From NCBI GenBank assembly GCA_003151895.1, contig PLYX01000182.1, forward strand, positions 2,027 through 17,373: 15,347 nt of DNA, written 5' to 3'. Under the pieces are notes generated by a model. The model was not told the origin of the DNA. It searched no databases and was given only the letters and a program-made list of their open reading frames with translations. This document shows, piece by piece, positions 1 through 7,453 of the stretch; within the stretch, counting starts at the first letter, position 1; each line of letters starts with the position of its first letter. Position numbers and translations under genes: made by a program. Origin of the DNA: Solirubrobacterales bacterium (GTDB taxonomy: Bacteria > Actinomycetota > Thermoleophilia > Solirubrobacterales > Solirubrobacteraceae).

Positions 1-134
1 AGCACGTGCTCGCCGCTTGCGATCGCCGGCCATGCCTGCGCCTGCGCCGGAGTCGGCTCGGCAAACGACGACGCGAACCAGTCGCGCACCGCGGGGCTGA
101 ACGCCGACAGCGGATCTGGTTTGGTGGGAGACAC
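1..134 (-). CDS. lhr: Lhr-family DEAD/DEAH-box helicase, N-terminal fragment (runs off the window)
   Basis: Only the first 44 codons are present. Reading from a GTG at 134, the protein begins VSPTKPDPLSAF, continues through VRDWFASSFAEPTPAQAQAW and ends PAIASGEHVL at the window edge. A phenylalanine-led segment, then PTPxQxxAWPxIxxGxxxL, is the Q-motif region that opens Lhr-type superfamily 2 helicases, just before Walker A. The family (about 1,400-1,600 residues in actinobacteria) acts in nucleic-acid repair and remodelling; none of the ATPase motifs are visible here. GTG at 134 is the only usual start, since an in-frame stop lies about 45 bases upstream. No strong ribosome binding site is seen. 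The gene is divergent from the small ORF to its right and probably unrelated to the catabolic cluster. Confidence 0.72.
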   Translation of the reverse strand, partial: MSPTKPDPLSAFSPAVRDWFASSFAEPTPAQAQAWPAIASGEHV

Positions 135-323
135 GCCCGTCGAGGCTAGCGCGCCGCGGCGCGCCCCAGGGCATTGTCAACTCGCTCGAACATCTCCGAG
201 GAATGCGCAAAATCGCTTCTCGGGATTGTTCGAGTAGACTGCCGCCGCGTGTCCTCCGAAGACGAAACGCGACAGTCCCCCGGCGACCGCCCGCTTGGAA
301 CGCGCCGGCAGCCGCGTGCGTGG

Positions 324-698
324 ATGCGATGGATTACGCGCGCCACACGGCACGCCGATACCGAACGACAGGTCGTCGCGCCGCCGGCCGAGCAGCTCAA
401 CGTGCACGCGACCCTGCGCGCGCTCCCCACGCTGCTCGACAGCTCGAGCCTCCCCGACGGGGTCGTCGAGCTGCTGATCGAGGACTTCGAAGCACCCGCC
501 CGCCAGCTGTTCGACATCCACGAGGGCCGTGTCACGCTCGTGGAGCCCGGCAATTGCGTCCCCTGGGCGAGCATCGCCGGTTCACCCGTCGCCTGGGCGA
601 TGGCGCTCGGCCCGGAGCGCAACACGACCGAGTTGCAACTCACCGGCGATGAGCAGCTCGCCCGGCGAGTCCTCGCCGCACTCCCGCGGCGCAACTAG
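324..698 (+). CDS. Unrecognised small protein, possibly SCP2-like fold
   Basis: I do not recognise this protein. The frame is open from a TTG at 174 (174 residues), but the G/C-rich third-codon pattern of the neighbours only becomes clear after about base 370. I therefore place the start at the ATG at 324 (124 residues); a GTG at 402 is also possible. No start has a convincing ribosome binding site. The C-terminal 100 residues look like a real soluble alpha/beta domain: LNVHATLRALPTLLDSSSLP, then a strand with GRVTLVEPG, and a last helix DEQLARRVLAALPRR. That final helix recalls SCP2/maleylpyruvate-isomerase-like C-terminal domains, which is a weak resemblance only. There is no signal peptide or membrane segment. 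The stop sits four bases before a tandem repeat shared with the converging FAD gene. Confidence 0.45.
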   Translation: MRWITRATRHADTERQVVAPPAEQLNVHATLRALPTLLDSSSLPDGVVELLIEDFEAPARQLFDIHEGRVTLVEPGNCVPWASIAGSPVAWAMALGPERNTTELQLTGDEQLARRVLAALPRRN

Positions 699-702
699 CC
701 CG

Positions 703-736
703 GCGCGACTAGCGGGGCGCGACTAGCGGGGCGCGA
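703..736. repeat. 14-bp tandem repeat with CTAG cores between convergent genes
   Basis: The unit gcgcgactagcggg occurs twice in perfect tandem (703-716 and 717-730), followed by a six-base partial copy. Each full unit contains CTAG, a tetranucleotide usually rare in bacterial genomes, and a third CTAG lies at 695-698. The stop codon of the FAD oxidoreductase (723-725) lies inside the second copy, so a change in copy number could alter that protein's end. There is no clear terminator hairpin with a T-tract. Confidence 0.7.
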
Positions 737-1868
737 GCTCAAGCGCGCCCGCGACCACCCGCGGCCCGCCGTGCACCACCCAGTCGGCGGCGAGCTCGCC
801 GAGCACGGGCGAGAGCTGGATGCCCGACCCCCCCGCGCCGCCCGCCACGATCACCGAGGCGCAGCCCCCAAGTGGGCCGACGAGCGGCCGGCCGGTGGCA
901 CTCACCGGATAGAGCCCGGCCCAGCCTCCCGCCAGCGCCGAGTCCGCCAGCCGCGGCAGACGGCTCGTGAGCTTGCGGGCGAGCGCCTCCAGGAACTCCT
1001 CGTCGGCCTGGCGCGCGAAGGAGTCGGGGTCGACCGCCCGCTCGGATGCCTCCTCGCCGTGGAGCCCGGCGATCAGCCTCCCGGGGCCCTCGTGGCGGAA
1101 GTACAGGCCGCGCTCGCCGATGCCGGGTGTGTAGTCCATCACCGACGGCATCGTGTAGGCGAGCTCATGCGGGAGGTGCACCGCGCTTGCCTGATGTCGC
1201 TGCGGCACGAGCTCCACCTCGCAGCCGAGCAGCTCCGCCACGCGCCCGGCCCAGGGGCCGGCCGCGTCCACCGCCAGATCGCACTCGAGCTCGCCGGCGC
1301 TCGTGCTCAAGCGCAACCCACCGCGATCGAGCTGCTCGGCGCCGAGCAGCTCCGCCCCCACGAGCAGCTTTACGCCCGCCCCCAGCGCCAGCTCCGCGAG
1401 CAGTCCGCAGTAGAGGTGGCCATCGATGAACCCGTCGCTGGGCCCGAACAGTCCCGCCTGCACATCGTCTACGCGCATGTCCGGAACGAGCCGGCCAACC
1501 TGCTCGGAATCGAGCACGCTCGCATCCAGCACGCCAAGCTCATGTTGAATCTCGACGCTGCGCTCGAACGCCGCTCGAGCCTCTGCGCTGTGGCCAAGCC
1601 GCAGATAGCCGTTGCGCACGACGCGCAACCCGTGCTCGCGCTCCAGCCGCTCGAACGATCGCATCGAACGGGCCCGCAGCTCGATGTCGAGCGAGTCGAG
1701 GTACTGCGTCTCGACGATCCCCACCGACAGTCCCGAGGAGCCGGCGGCGACATGCCTCGCCTCGATCACCGTTACCTGGCTCACTCCGCGACGCGCAAGC
1801 TCCAGCGCGCTGCACAGGCCGATCGCGCCCGCGCCGATGACACACACAGCGGGGCCGTCGCCTCCCAT
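723..1868 (-). CDS. FAD-dependent oxidoreductase, DAO family (sarcosine/glycine oxidase-like)
   Basis: A 381-residue D-amino-acid-oxidase-fold flavoprotein. The N-terminal dinucleotide motif VIGAGAIGLCSALELARRG (residues 10-28), with an acidic residue ending the second strand (VIEAR), binds FAD. The C-terminal part has GGWAGLYPVSATGRPLVGP and then VAGGAGGSGIQLSPVLGELA, the usual second FAD-contacting loop of sarcosine oxidase beta and glycine oxidase relatives. Such enzymes oxidise secondary or primary amines of small amino acids, releasing an aldehyde or keto acid and peroxide or a reduced carrier. I chose the ATG at 1868; a TTG at 1883 would add five residues. It is the last gene of the minus-strand block, 51 bases after the aminotransferase, and fits a role in oxidising the amine product of the pathway. 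Substrate specificity cannot be read from sequence. Confidence 0.85.
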   Translation of the reverse strand: MGGDGPAVCVIGAGAIGLCSALELARRGVSQVTVIEARHVAAGSSGLSVGIVETQYLDSLDIELRARSMRSFERLEREHGLRVVRNGYLRLGHSAEARAAFERSVEIQHELGVLDASVLDSEQVGRLVPDMRVDDVQAGLFGPSDGFIDGHLYCGLLAELALGAGVKLLVGAELLGAEQLDRGGLRLSTSAGELECDLAVDAAGPWAGRVAELLGCEVELVPQRHQASAVHLPHELAYTMPSVMDYTPGIGERGLYFRHEGPGRLIAGLHGEEASERAVDPDSFARQADEEFLEALARKLTSRLPRLADSALAGGWAGLYPVSATGRPLVGPLGGCASVIVAGGAGGSGIQLSPVLGELAADWVVHGGPRVVAGALELAPR

Positions 1869-1919
1869 CCGATCACACGCCAACGCTCGCGACGGACCCG
1901 GACGCTTGCGTGCTCGCCC

Positions 1920-3113
1920 TCACCGAACCGCGGCCCCCACCCGCTCGAACGCGCCCAGCACCCGCTCGATCACCTGCTCGTCCATCGGCGTTGAGATGCA
2001 CACGAGGCCGTTCCCGGCGATCAGCACGCCCGCCTCATACAGACGCCACCACAACGCCGTCGGGTCCTGCGAGCCGATCTGCAGCAGCGAGCCCTGCCCG
2101 GTCACCGACCAGCCACGCTCGCGCAACCCCTCGCGCAAACGATCGCCGAGCGCATTGATCCGCTGGATGTCGGCGAGCTGAAAGGCCTGCAGCGCCGCCA
2201 GTCCGGCGCGCATCGTGACCGGGTTGGCCGAGAACGTCCCGCCGTGCGCCACCGCATCGGGGCGGCGGGGATCGAACACGTCCATGAAGGCGGCTCGTCC
2301 CCCGACCGCCCCCACCGGAAAGCCGCCGCCGATCATCTTGCCGAGCGCGATCAAATCGCCCTCGACCCCGTACAGCGATTGCAGGCCGCCGGGCGCGAGC
2401 CTGAACGTGATCACCTCGTCGATCACGAGCGCTATCCCACGGCGTGCGGTCTGCTCGCGCACAAGCTCCACGAACGAGGCGGGCAGCGGCTGCAGACCGG
2501 CGCGATTGGGCATGAGATCGAGCAGCACCGCCGCCAGCCGCTCCTCGTGCTCGTCCAGGGCAGCCACGAACGCCTCGCCGTCGCCGAGCGCCATCGTCAG
2601 CACATCCCGCTGGGCAGCCGCCGGCACGCCGTGCGAGCCACGACGCACCACGGCGTCCCAGCTGCCGTGGTAGCAGTTGGCAAAGCGCAGCAGCCCGTCG
2701 CGGCCGGTGGCGGCACGGGCGGCGCGCACGGCCATCATCACCGCCTCGGTCCCCGAGTTGGCAAAGCGCCACTGCTCGGCCCACCCCACGCGCCCCGCCA
2801 AGCACTCGGCCAGCTCGATCTCCGAGCTCGTCGGCAGGCCGAAGGCAGACCCTTCGGCGAGCGCTGCCGCGGCGGCCTGCACCACCGGCCCGAACGCATG
2901 GCCGTGGATGAGCGCGGTGTAGTTGTTCTGCAGGTCAATCACCCGATGGCCGTCGACGTCCACGATTTCGCAGCCGTCGCCGCGTGCGGCATAGGGGGGG
3001 TGGGGCGCGACGAACAGCGTCGAGCGCGAGTTGCCGCCTGGCAAGCTCCGCAACGCCCGCTCGTAGAGGGTCTGTCCCTTCGGTGCTTCAGCGGCGATCG
3101 ACGTCTGCTCCAT
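1920..3113 (-). CDS. Class III PLP-dependent aminotransferase (glutamate-1-semialdehyde aminomutase-like)
   Basis: A 397-residue fold-type I PLP enzyme. It shows the phosphate-binding SGTEA (residues 120-124), the cofactor-ring tyrosine/histidine in CYHGSWD, the aspartate of VIDEVITFR (Asp232) and the Schiff-base lysine in LGKMIGGGFPVGAVGG (Lys259). HGGTFSANPVTMRAG is the typical GSA-aminomutase-like segment. It lies inside a catabolic cluster with no haem genes, so an amino-acid or diamine aminotransferase is more likely than true HemL. The frame opens at 3212, but homology starts near the ATG at 3113 (MEQTSIAAEAPKGQTLYERA), preceded by GGCTGGCAG as a weak ribosome binding site. It is separated from the ABC ATPase by 189 bases with repeats, so it may have its own promoter, and is followed at 51 bases by the FAD oxidoreductase. 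Confidence 0.88.
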   Translation of the reverse strand: MEQTSIAAEAPKGQTLYERALRSLPGGNSRSTLFVAPHPPYAARGDGCEIVDVDGHRVIDLQNNYTALIHGHAFGPVVQAAAAALAEGSAFGLPTSSEIELAECLAGRVGWAEQWRFANSGTEAVMMAVRAARAATGRDGLLRFANCYHGSWDAVVRRGSHGVPAAAQRDVLTMALGDGEAFVAALDEHEERLAAVLLDLMPNRAGLQPLPASFVELVREQTARRGIALVIDEVITFRLAPGGLQSLYGVEGDLIALGKMIGGGFPVGAVGGRAAFMDVFDPRRPDAVAHGGTFSANPVTMRAGLAALQAFQLADIQRINALGDRLREGLRERGWSVTGQGSLLQIGSQDPTALWWRLYEAGVLIAGNGLVCISTPMDEQVIERVLGAFERVGAAVR

Positions 3114-3191
3114 CTGCCAGCCATGTTCGCAGCTCCAAAGCTGCGCCCGCCGCTTTGGCGCTATCGAGCAGACAAAGCACCACATACACGA

Positions 3192-3205
3192 GTTGACTAA
3201 CCAAC
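3192..3205. promoter_or_regulatory. Imperfect palindrome, candidate operator upstream of aminotransferase
   Basis: gttgactaaccaac has matching GTTG/CAAC ends around a six-base centre. A larger gagttg...caactc pair (3190-3195 and 3208-3213 area) surrounds it. It lies about 80 bases upstream of the aminotransferase ATG in unusually A/T-rich sequence, where an operator for a separate aminotransferase-oxidoreductase transcript would be expected. I see no strong -35/-10 pair, so this is tentative. Confidence 0.3.
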
Positions 3206-3257
3206 AGACCAACTCCTGTATGCAACGTCAACACGAACATCGACCCCCGCTGCCCAC

Positions 3258-3295
3258 CAGACACGAAACCCGACAACAGACACGAAACCCGACAA
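3258..3295. repeat. Perfect 19-bp tandem repeat (two copies)
   Basis: cagacacgaaacccgacaa occurs at 3258-3276 and again, identical and immediately adjacent, at 3277-3295. It ends seven bases before the stop of the ABC ATPase gene (3303) and lies about 145 bases upstream of the aminotransferase start. It is clearly less GC-rich than surrounding coding DNA. Spacing of nearly two helical turns would place a bound protein on about the same face of the helix. It could be a duplicated regulator site or a simple slippage duplication. Confidence 0.85.
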
Positions 3296-3302
3296 AGCGC
3301 TA

Positions 3303-4454
3303 CTACGCAACCGGCACGAGCACCGCCTCGCCGGCCGGCGCGAACAGCTCGACCTCCATTCCCAGCGCGAGCCCCGCACAGTCGCGCGAGTCCATCATCG
3401 CCACCACCCGCCCGAGCACCGGGGACTGCAAGGAGATCTCCTGCTCGTCGCCGAACAGCAGCATCTCCGCCACCACGCCTGCGATTCGCAGGGCGCCCGG
3501 CGAAGCGGCGCGGCGCAGGCTGCGACGGCGCACCGCGAGCACAACACCATCGCCGGCGACGGACGTCGTCGTCGTCGGACAGCGGATCTCACTGCCGCCA
3601 CAGCGCACCCGCGCATGCCCCTCGGCAAGCAGTTCGTGCTCCACCACCGGCAGGAGGTTTGCGTTTGCGAAGAAGCCCGCCACGAAGCTGTCTGCCGGGC
3701 GTGTGTAGAGCTGCTCGGGCGCCCCCACGCTCGCAACCCTTCCCGCGCGCATGATCGCGATGCGATCCGACAGCGCGAGCGCCTCCCGCTGGTCGTGGGT
3801 GACGTACACGATCGTCGCCCCCAGGTCGCGGTGCAAGCCGCGGATCTGCTCCTCCATCTCGATACGCAACGCCCGGTCGAGCGCGCCGAGCGGCTCGTCC
3901 ATCAGGATCACCTCGGGGTCATAGGCAAGCGCGCGCCCGAGCGCCACGCGCTGCTGCTGGCCACCCGAGAGCTGGCGCGGGTAGCGACCCTCAAGGCCCT
4001 CCAAGCGCAGCAGCTCGAGCATCTCGCCGACGCGCCGCTCGCGCTCTGCGCGCCCCACGCGCCGCAGCTTCAAGCCGTAGCCGACGTTCTGGGCGACGGT
4101 CATGTGGGGGAAGAGGGCGTAGTGCTGGAACACCATCCCCACGCCTCGCCGCGCGGGCGAGAGCCGCGAGATGTCACGCCCGCGCAGCAGCACCCGTCCC
4201 GATGTTGGCGCCTCGAAGCCCGCGATCACCTTCAGCAGCGTCGTCTTGCCCGAGCCGCTCGGCCCGAGCAGCGTCAGCAGCTCCCCCTGGCGCACGTCCA
4301 GGCTGACCTCCTCGAGCGCCGGCGTCTCGCCATAGGACTTGCTCAGCGCCTGGATGTCGAGCACCGTCTCCGGAGCGCCCGACGGCTCGGTGCTCATCGC
4401 CGGCTCGCGGCTCGCGGACGCGCCCAGCGCCCCGGCTGTGCGCGAATCGCTCAC
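3303..4454 (-). CDS. ABC transporter ATP-binding protein, PotA/spermidine-putrescine type
   Basis: A 383-residue ATPase energising import. It carries Walker A GPSGSGKTT (residues 64-72), Q-loop VFQHYALFPHM (108-118), signature LSGGQQQRVALGRAL (162-176), Walker B VILMDEPLGALD (182-193) and switch histidine in VTHDQ (220). The nucleotide domain is followed by about 130 residues of a TOBE-type regulatory domain, as in PotA, FbpC and other di-domain importer ATPases. The GTG start at 4454 overlaps the stop of the upstream permease by four bases (GTGA), indicating translational coupling; an internal ATG at residue 20 is an alternative. It is the last gene of the transporter set. Family members serve polyamines, opines, iron or thiamine; the neighbouring ureohydrolase favours an amine or guanidino substrate. 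Confidence 0.93.
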   Translation of the reverse strand: MSDSRTAGALGASASREPAMSTEPSGAPETVLDIQALSKSYGETPALEEVSLDVRQGELLTLLGPSGSGKTTLLKVIAGFEAPTSGRVLLRGRDISRLSPARRGVGMVFQHYALFPHMTVAQNVGYGLKLRRVGRAERERRVGEMLELLRLEGLEGRYPRQLSGGQQQRVALGRALAYDPEVILMDEPLGALDRALRIEMEEQIRGLHRDLGATIVYVTHDQREALALSDRIAIMRAGRVASVGAPEQLYTRPADSFVAGFFANANLLPVVEHELLAEGHARVRCGGSEIRCPTTTTSVAGDGVVLAVRRRSLRRAASPGALRIAGVVAEMLLFGDEQEISLQSPVLGRVVAMMDSRDCAGLALGMEVELFAPAGEAVLVPVA

Positions 4455-5302
4455 CGCGCCCCCCGCCGTGCAAGCTGAGCCGCGAGCCCCATCGCCAGGC
4501 TCGTGGCCACCATCAGGAGCGTGGCGATCGCGGTGATCACGGGATCGAGGCCGTAGCGCACCGAGTCGAGGATCGCCTTCGGCAGCGTCTCCTGCCCGGG
4601 GCCGCCGAGGAAGTTGATAAACACCGCCTCGTCAAGGCTCGTAACGAACGCGAGCACGCCACCCGCCAGGATCGCCGGGGCGAGCAGCCGCAGCGTGATG
4701 GCAAGCCATGCCTGGACCCTGCTGGCGCCGGCCACCATCGCCGCCAGCTCGAGCTCCACGGGGATACGGCTCATCGCGGCGCTCGTCACGAGCAGCATCA
4801 CAGGCACGGCGAGCGTCAGGTTGGCGAGCACCAGGCCCCAATAGGTTCCAAGCAGACCGATCTGGGCGAACACGCCGTACATGGCCACCGCGTAGGCCGA
4901 GATCGGGATGATGATCCCGGTGAGGCCGCCCACCTGCAATACGCCCCGCCACGGAAGCCGGCTGCGATGGATCGTGAACAGGGTGGGCACCACCACCAGC
5001 GCCGACAGCACGGCCACCGGAAGGGCGATCCTCGCCGACAGCCACAGGGCCGATCCCCAGCGCGGGTCTTCCAGCAGCGTGCGGTACTGGCGCAATCCCC
5101 ACGCGTGCGGGGGGAAGTCGAAGAAGCTGTCATTGGAGAATGACAGCACCGCCACCAGCACGGCGGGCGCCAGCAGCGCGAACGTCGTGGCGGCGACCGC
5201 GGCGGCGCTCGCGGCAGCGGTGAAGCGGTCGCCGAGCAGCGCACGTGGCTGACGGCGCGCGGCCACGCCCGCCGTCGTGTCCGGCGGCGTTCGCGCGAAC
5301 AT
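4451..5302 (-). CDS. ABC transporter permease, PotC-like
   Basis: A 283-residue inner-membrane protein with about six hydrophobic segments, starting at TTFALLAPAVLVAVLSFSND and ending in a segment before AAQLARRGAR. The cytoplasmic coupling (EAA) loop is visible as ELELAAMVAGASRVQAWLAI followed by TLRLLAPAI, the usual contact with the ATPase. The SFSNDSFFDFPPHAWGLRQY wording after the first membrane helix is typical of PotC/PotI permeases. ATG at 5302 is preferred: the longer open frame (to 5395) lies inside the upstream permease gene. This ATG overlaps, as TGATG, the stop of a 12-codon mini-ORF. Its own stop overlaps the ATPase start. Very likely co-translated with the other permease and the ATPase. 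Confidence 0.92.
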   Translation of the reverse strand: MFARTPPDTTAGVAARRQPRALLGDRFTAAASAAAVAATTFALLAPAVLVAVLSFSNDSFFDFPPHAWGLRQYRTLLEDPRWGSALWLSARIALPVAVLSALVVVPTLFTIHRSRLPWRGVLQVGGLTGIIIPISAYAVAMYGVFAQIGLLGTYWGLVLANLTLAVPVMLLVTSAAMSRIPVELELAAMVAGASRVQAWLAITLRLLAPAILAGGVLAFVTSLDEAVFINFLGGPGQETLPKAILDSVRYGLDPVITAIATLLMVATSLAMGLAAQLARRGAR

Positions 5303-5340
5303 CACGTCACGCCCTTGTACAGGGCTCTGCCCGCGAACAT
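5302..5340 (-). other. 12-codon mini-ORF bridging the two permease genes
   Basis: Between the permease genes lies ATG...TGA encoding MFAGRALYKGVT. Its ATG overlaps the first permease's stop (TGATG) and its stop overlaps the second permease's ATG (again TGATG). A 13-base stretch, cgtgatgttcgcg, is repeated at both junctions 38 bases apart. The arrangement could relay ribosomes from one permease gene to the next or be the scar of a small local duplication. There is no evidence that the peptide itself has a function. Confidence 0.5.
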
Positions 5341-6245
5341 CACGCCACCGCTCTCTGCAGGCGCCCGCGACCGACGAGCGCCAGCGCCAGGCCAAGCGTG
5401 AGCAGCGCCACGGCCAGCAGGATCACCGAGGCCGCGCTCGCGATGGGGTAGTCGAAGAATGTGAAGATGTAGTCCTGGATGAAGCTCGCCATGAACGGCG
5501 CCTGCGCTCCTCCGAGCAGCACAGGCGTGACGTAGAAGCCCAGTGAGATCGCGAACACGAGCGCCCCGCTCGCGACGATCCCGGGCATCGCCAACGGCAG
5601 CATCACCGACGTGATCGCGCGTGCGCGCGAAGCCCCCAGGCCGCGTGCCGCGTCGAGCAGCGACTCGTCGATGCCCAGGAACACTCCATAGAGCGAGAAG
5701 GCCGCATAGGGAACCATCGTGTAGACCATCCCGATCGCCACGGCCGTCGAGGTGTAGAGCAACGAGACCGGCGCCAAGCCCAACAGTTCGAGCAACTTGT
5801 CGAGCGGACCTTCCGCGGACAGGAGAATCACGATCGCGTAGTTCTTCACGACCGTCCCCATCCAGAAGGGCGCTAGCACCGCGAGCCACAGCACAGCCCT
5901 CACGGCGCGGTGCCTGCAGATGCGGATGTGCCAGGCGAGCAGGCCGCCGAGTGTCACGGCCAGGGCGCTGACGAGCATGCTCGCCAGCACGGTGGTGATC
6001 AACGCGCGCCTTCCGGCGGCGCTCTGGAACACCGCTTCGTAGTTGCCGATCCCGTTGCCGGTGGTGAGCGAGTCGATCGTGAGCTTCACGAGCGGGTACA
6101 CGACGAAGCCGAACAGCACCGCCAGCAGCGGCGCCACAAGGAGCAGCGCCCAACGGTTGGGCAGGATCGCGCTCCAGCGCCCGTCCGCCTCACGGCGAGG
6201 CGAGGCGGGGAGGTTCGCCGTCACGCTCCTCCCCGCCGGCCCCAT
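5340..6245 (-). CDS. ABC transporter permease, PotB-like
   Basis: A 301-residue integral membrane protein with about six membrane segments, the first at WALLLVAPLLAVLFGFVVYP. The EAA coupling loop reads SLLDAARGLGASRARAITSV followed by MLPLAMPGI, close to the PotB/PotH consensus. Just before it, YTMVPYAAFSLYGVFLGID is also typical of this subfamily. The ATG at 6245 has GGAGG eleven bases upstream; a GTG at 6224 (residue 8) is preceded by GGGGAGGAGC and could be the real start. It lies 22 bases after the binding-protein gene and is joined to the next permease by the mini-ORF, so the whole transporter is probably one transcript. Confidence 0.92.
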   Translation of the reverse strand: MGPAGRSVTANLPASPRREADGRWSAILPNRWALLLVAPLLAVLFGFVVYPLVKLTIDSLTTGNGIGNYEAVFQSAAGRRALITTVLASMLVSALAVTLGGLLAWHIRICRHRAVRAVLWLAVLAPFWMGTVVKNYAIVILLSAEGPLDKLLELLGLAPVSLLYTSTAVAIGMVYTMVPYAAFSLYGVFLGIDESLLDAARGLGASRARAITSVMLPLAMPGIVASGALVFAISLGFYVTPVLLGGAQAPFMASFIQDYIFTFFDYPIASAASVILLAVALLTLGLALALVGRGRLQRAVA

Positions 6246-6267
6246 GGTCCAAAAGCCCTCCGCGAAC

Positions 6268-7341
6268 CTACCCGCGCAGGAAGTTCTCGTAGGCGGTGTT
6301 CAGTTCATTGCTGTGCTGGGCGTACCACAGGAAGTTGGGCGTCGCCAACTGCTTGAGGTTCACCGGATTGTCGGCCAGTTGCGAGGCGATCGAGCCGGGC
6401 AGGTAGGTCAGCGCCGCCGGATTGGGCACCGAGTCGTGGACGATTTCAGCCCACTTGGCCTCGGACTTCGGGTGGCTTGCGATGAAGGAGAGCAGCTTGG
6501 TCGCCGCTTCAGAGCCGTGGGCCCCTTTCACGACAGCCCAATAGCTCGGCTCGTATGCGCCTCCGGTCCACACGACCTTCAGTTTCACCCCCTGCGAGAT
6601 GAGCTGGTAGGCGCGATCGCTCCACATGATCCCGAGCGGCACCTGGCCGCTGCGCATGATCTGCTGCTGCTGATCGCCCGACTGCCAGAACACCTTGATC
6701 TGAGGCTTGAGCCCTTCCAGCGTCTTGATCACGGCTTTCACGTCCACCGGCGTCGTGGCGGTCTGGGAGATCGGCATTCCCGCCGCCACCTCGGCCGTCG
6801 TGATCGCCTCGATCGGCTCGATTCCCCCGAACATGCGCTGCTGGGGAAAGGCTTTCGTGTCGTAGAACTGGGCCATCGTCGCCGGACAGCTCTTCATCTT
6901 GTCCATGTTGCAGACGATCACGTCTCCAAGGCTTCCGTGTGAGAAGCCAAACGGCGTGACCTTCTGAGCGCCGAGCTGCTGTTCGAAGCTCGCCTTCAGC
7001 GAGGCTGGCAACGGAGCCAGCTGACCCTTGGCGTAGAGCGTGAAGGCAGAGCCTCCGTCAAGCGAGTCCACCGCATCCCACTGGATCTGGTGGGCCATGT
7101 TCTGCGCTTCGACGCGCGCGAGCTGCACCCCCGGAGCATCAGAGAACTGCGACTTCACGTGGTTTTCCGCATCGAACTGGTTCAGATAGGACTTCTGCGT
7201 GGCTTCGTCGATCACGCCACCCCAGCCACCGATCGTGAGCGTGGTGGTGCTGCTGCCGCATGCGGCGACACCCAGACACAACGCAAGCGCCGCGAGCATC
7301 CCAAAGACCCGACGCCTCCTACCCCGATTTATTGACTGCAT
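6268..7341 (-). CDS. Extracellular solute-binding lipoprotein, PotD/PotF-like
   Basis: A 357-residue type II substrate-binding protein. It has a basic N-terminus (NRGRRRR), a hydrophobic core and lipobox V-A-A-C with the lipidated cysteine at residue 28, so it should be anchored outside the membrane. LTIGGWGGVIDEATQKSYLN opens the mature domain as in PotD/PotF and opine-binding relatives, and GIMWSDRAYQLISQGVKLKV sits at the usual hinge region. The ATG at 7341 is backed by GAGAGGAA seven bases upstream; the frame's TTG one codon earlier is unlikely. It follows the ureohydrolase by 112 bases, the largest gap inside the operon, and precedes its permeases. The ligand is unknown; polyamines, guanidino compounds or other cationic amines are candidates by family and context. 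Confidence 0.9.
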   Translation of the reverse strand: MQSINRGRRRRVFGMLAALALCLGVAACGSSTTTLTIGGWGGVIDEATQKSYLNQFDAENHVKSQFSDAPGVQLARVEAQNMAHQIQWDAVDSLDGGSAFTLYAKGQLAPLPASLKASFEQQLGAQKVTPFGFSHGSLGDVIVCNMDKMKSCPATMAQFYDTKAFPQQRMFGGIEPIEAITTAEVAAGMPISQTATTPVDVKAVIKTLEGLKPQIKVFWQSGDQQQQIMRSGQVPLGIMWSDRAYQLISQGVKLKVVWTGGAYEPSYWAVVKGAHGSEAATKLLSFIASHPKSEAKWAEIVHDSVPNPAALTYLPGSIASQLADNPVNLKQLATPNFLWYAQHSNELNTAYENFLRG

Positions 7342-7453
7342 CAATTCCTCTCCTCGCTCTGCTCAGGCTCGACGACTCGGCGCGCCGACTCCGAGCGCAT
7401 CCTGTGGGATTCGCTCCGAGCGGGACCTGGCGACGGCGATCCGCCCTCTATGC
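7342..7453 (-). other. Intercistronic gap with short palindrome before the binding-protein gene
   Basis: This 112-base stretch separates ureohydrolase and binding-protein genes in an otherwise tight operon. It contains the perfect palindrome tcggcgcgccga (7377-7388), two copies of ctccgagcg (near 7390 and 7415) and a weak atcc/ggat hairpin between them. Such a gap may allow separate control or stabilisation of the binding-protein message, which is often needed in excess over the permeases. No convincing -35/-10 pair or T-tract is seen. Confidence 0.35.

Noticed and set aside
146..694. 182-codon minus-strand frame at the left edge
   Set aside because: Arg/Ser-rich shadow overlapping the better plus-strand frame, with no domain features.
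771..1994. Long plus-strand open frame opposite the FAD oxidoreductase
   Set aside because: Antisense shadow of a clear DAO-family gene; composition is low-complexity and no motif is present.
1920..3113. True HemL (glutamate-1-semialdehyde aminomutase)
   Set aside because: The fold group matches, but the gene is in a catabolic cluster without haem genes, so a HemL role is not supported.
2244..3200. Long plus-strand open frame opposite the aminotransferase
   Set aside because: Antisense shadow; the minus-strand frame has all PLP-enzyme motifs.
3258..3295. Possible CRISPR array
   Set aside because: Only two units, directly adjacent with no spacers, and no cas genes.
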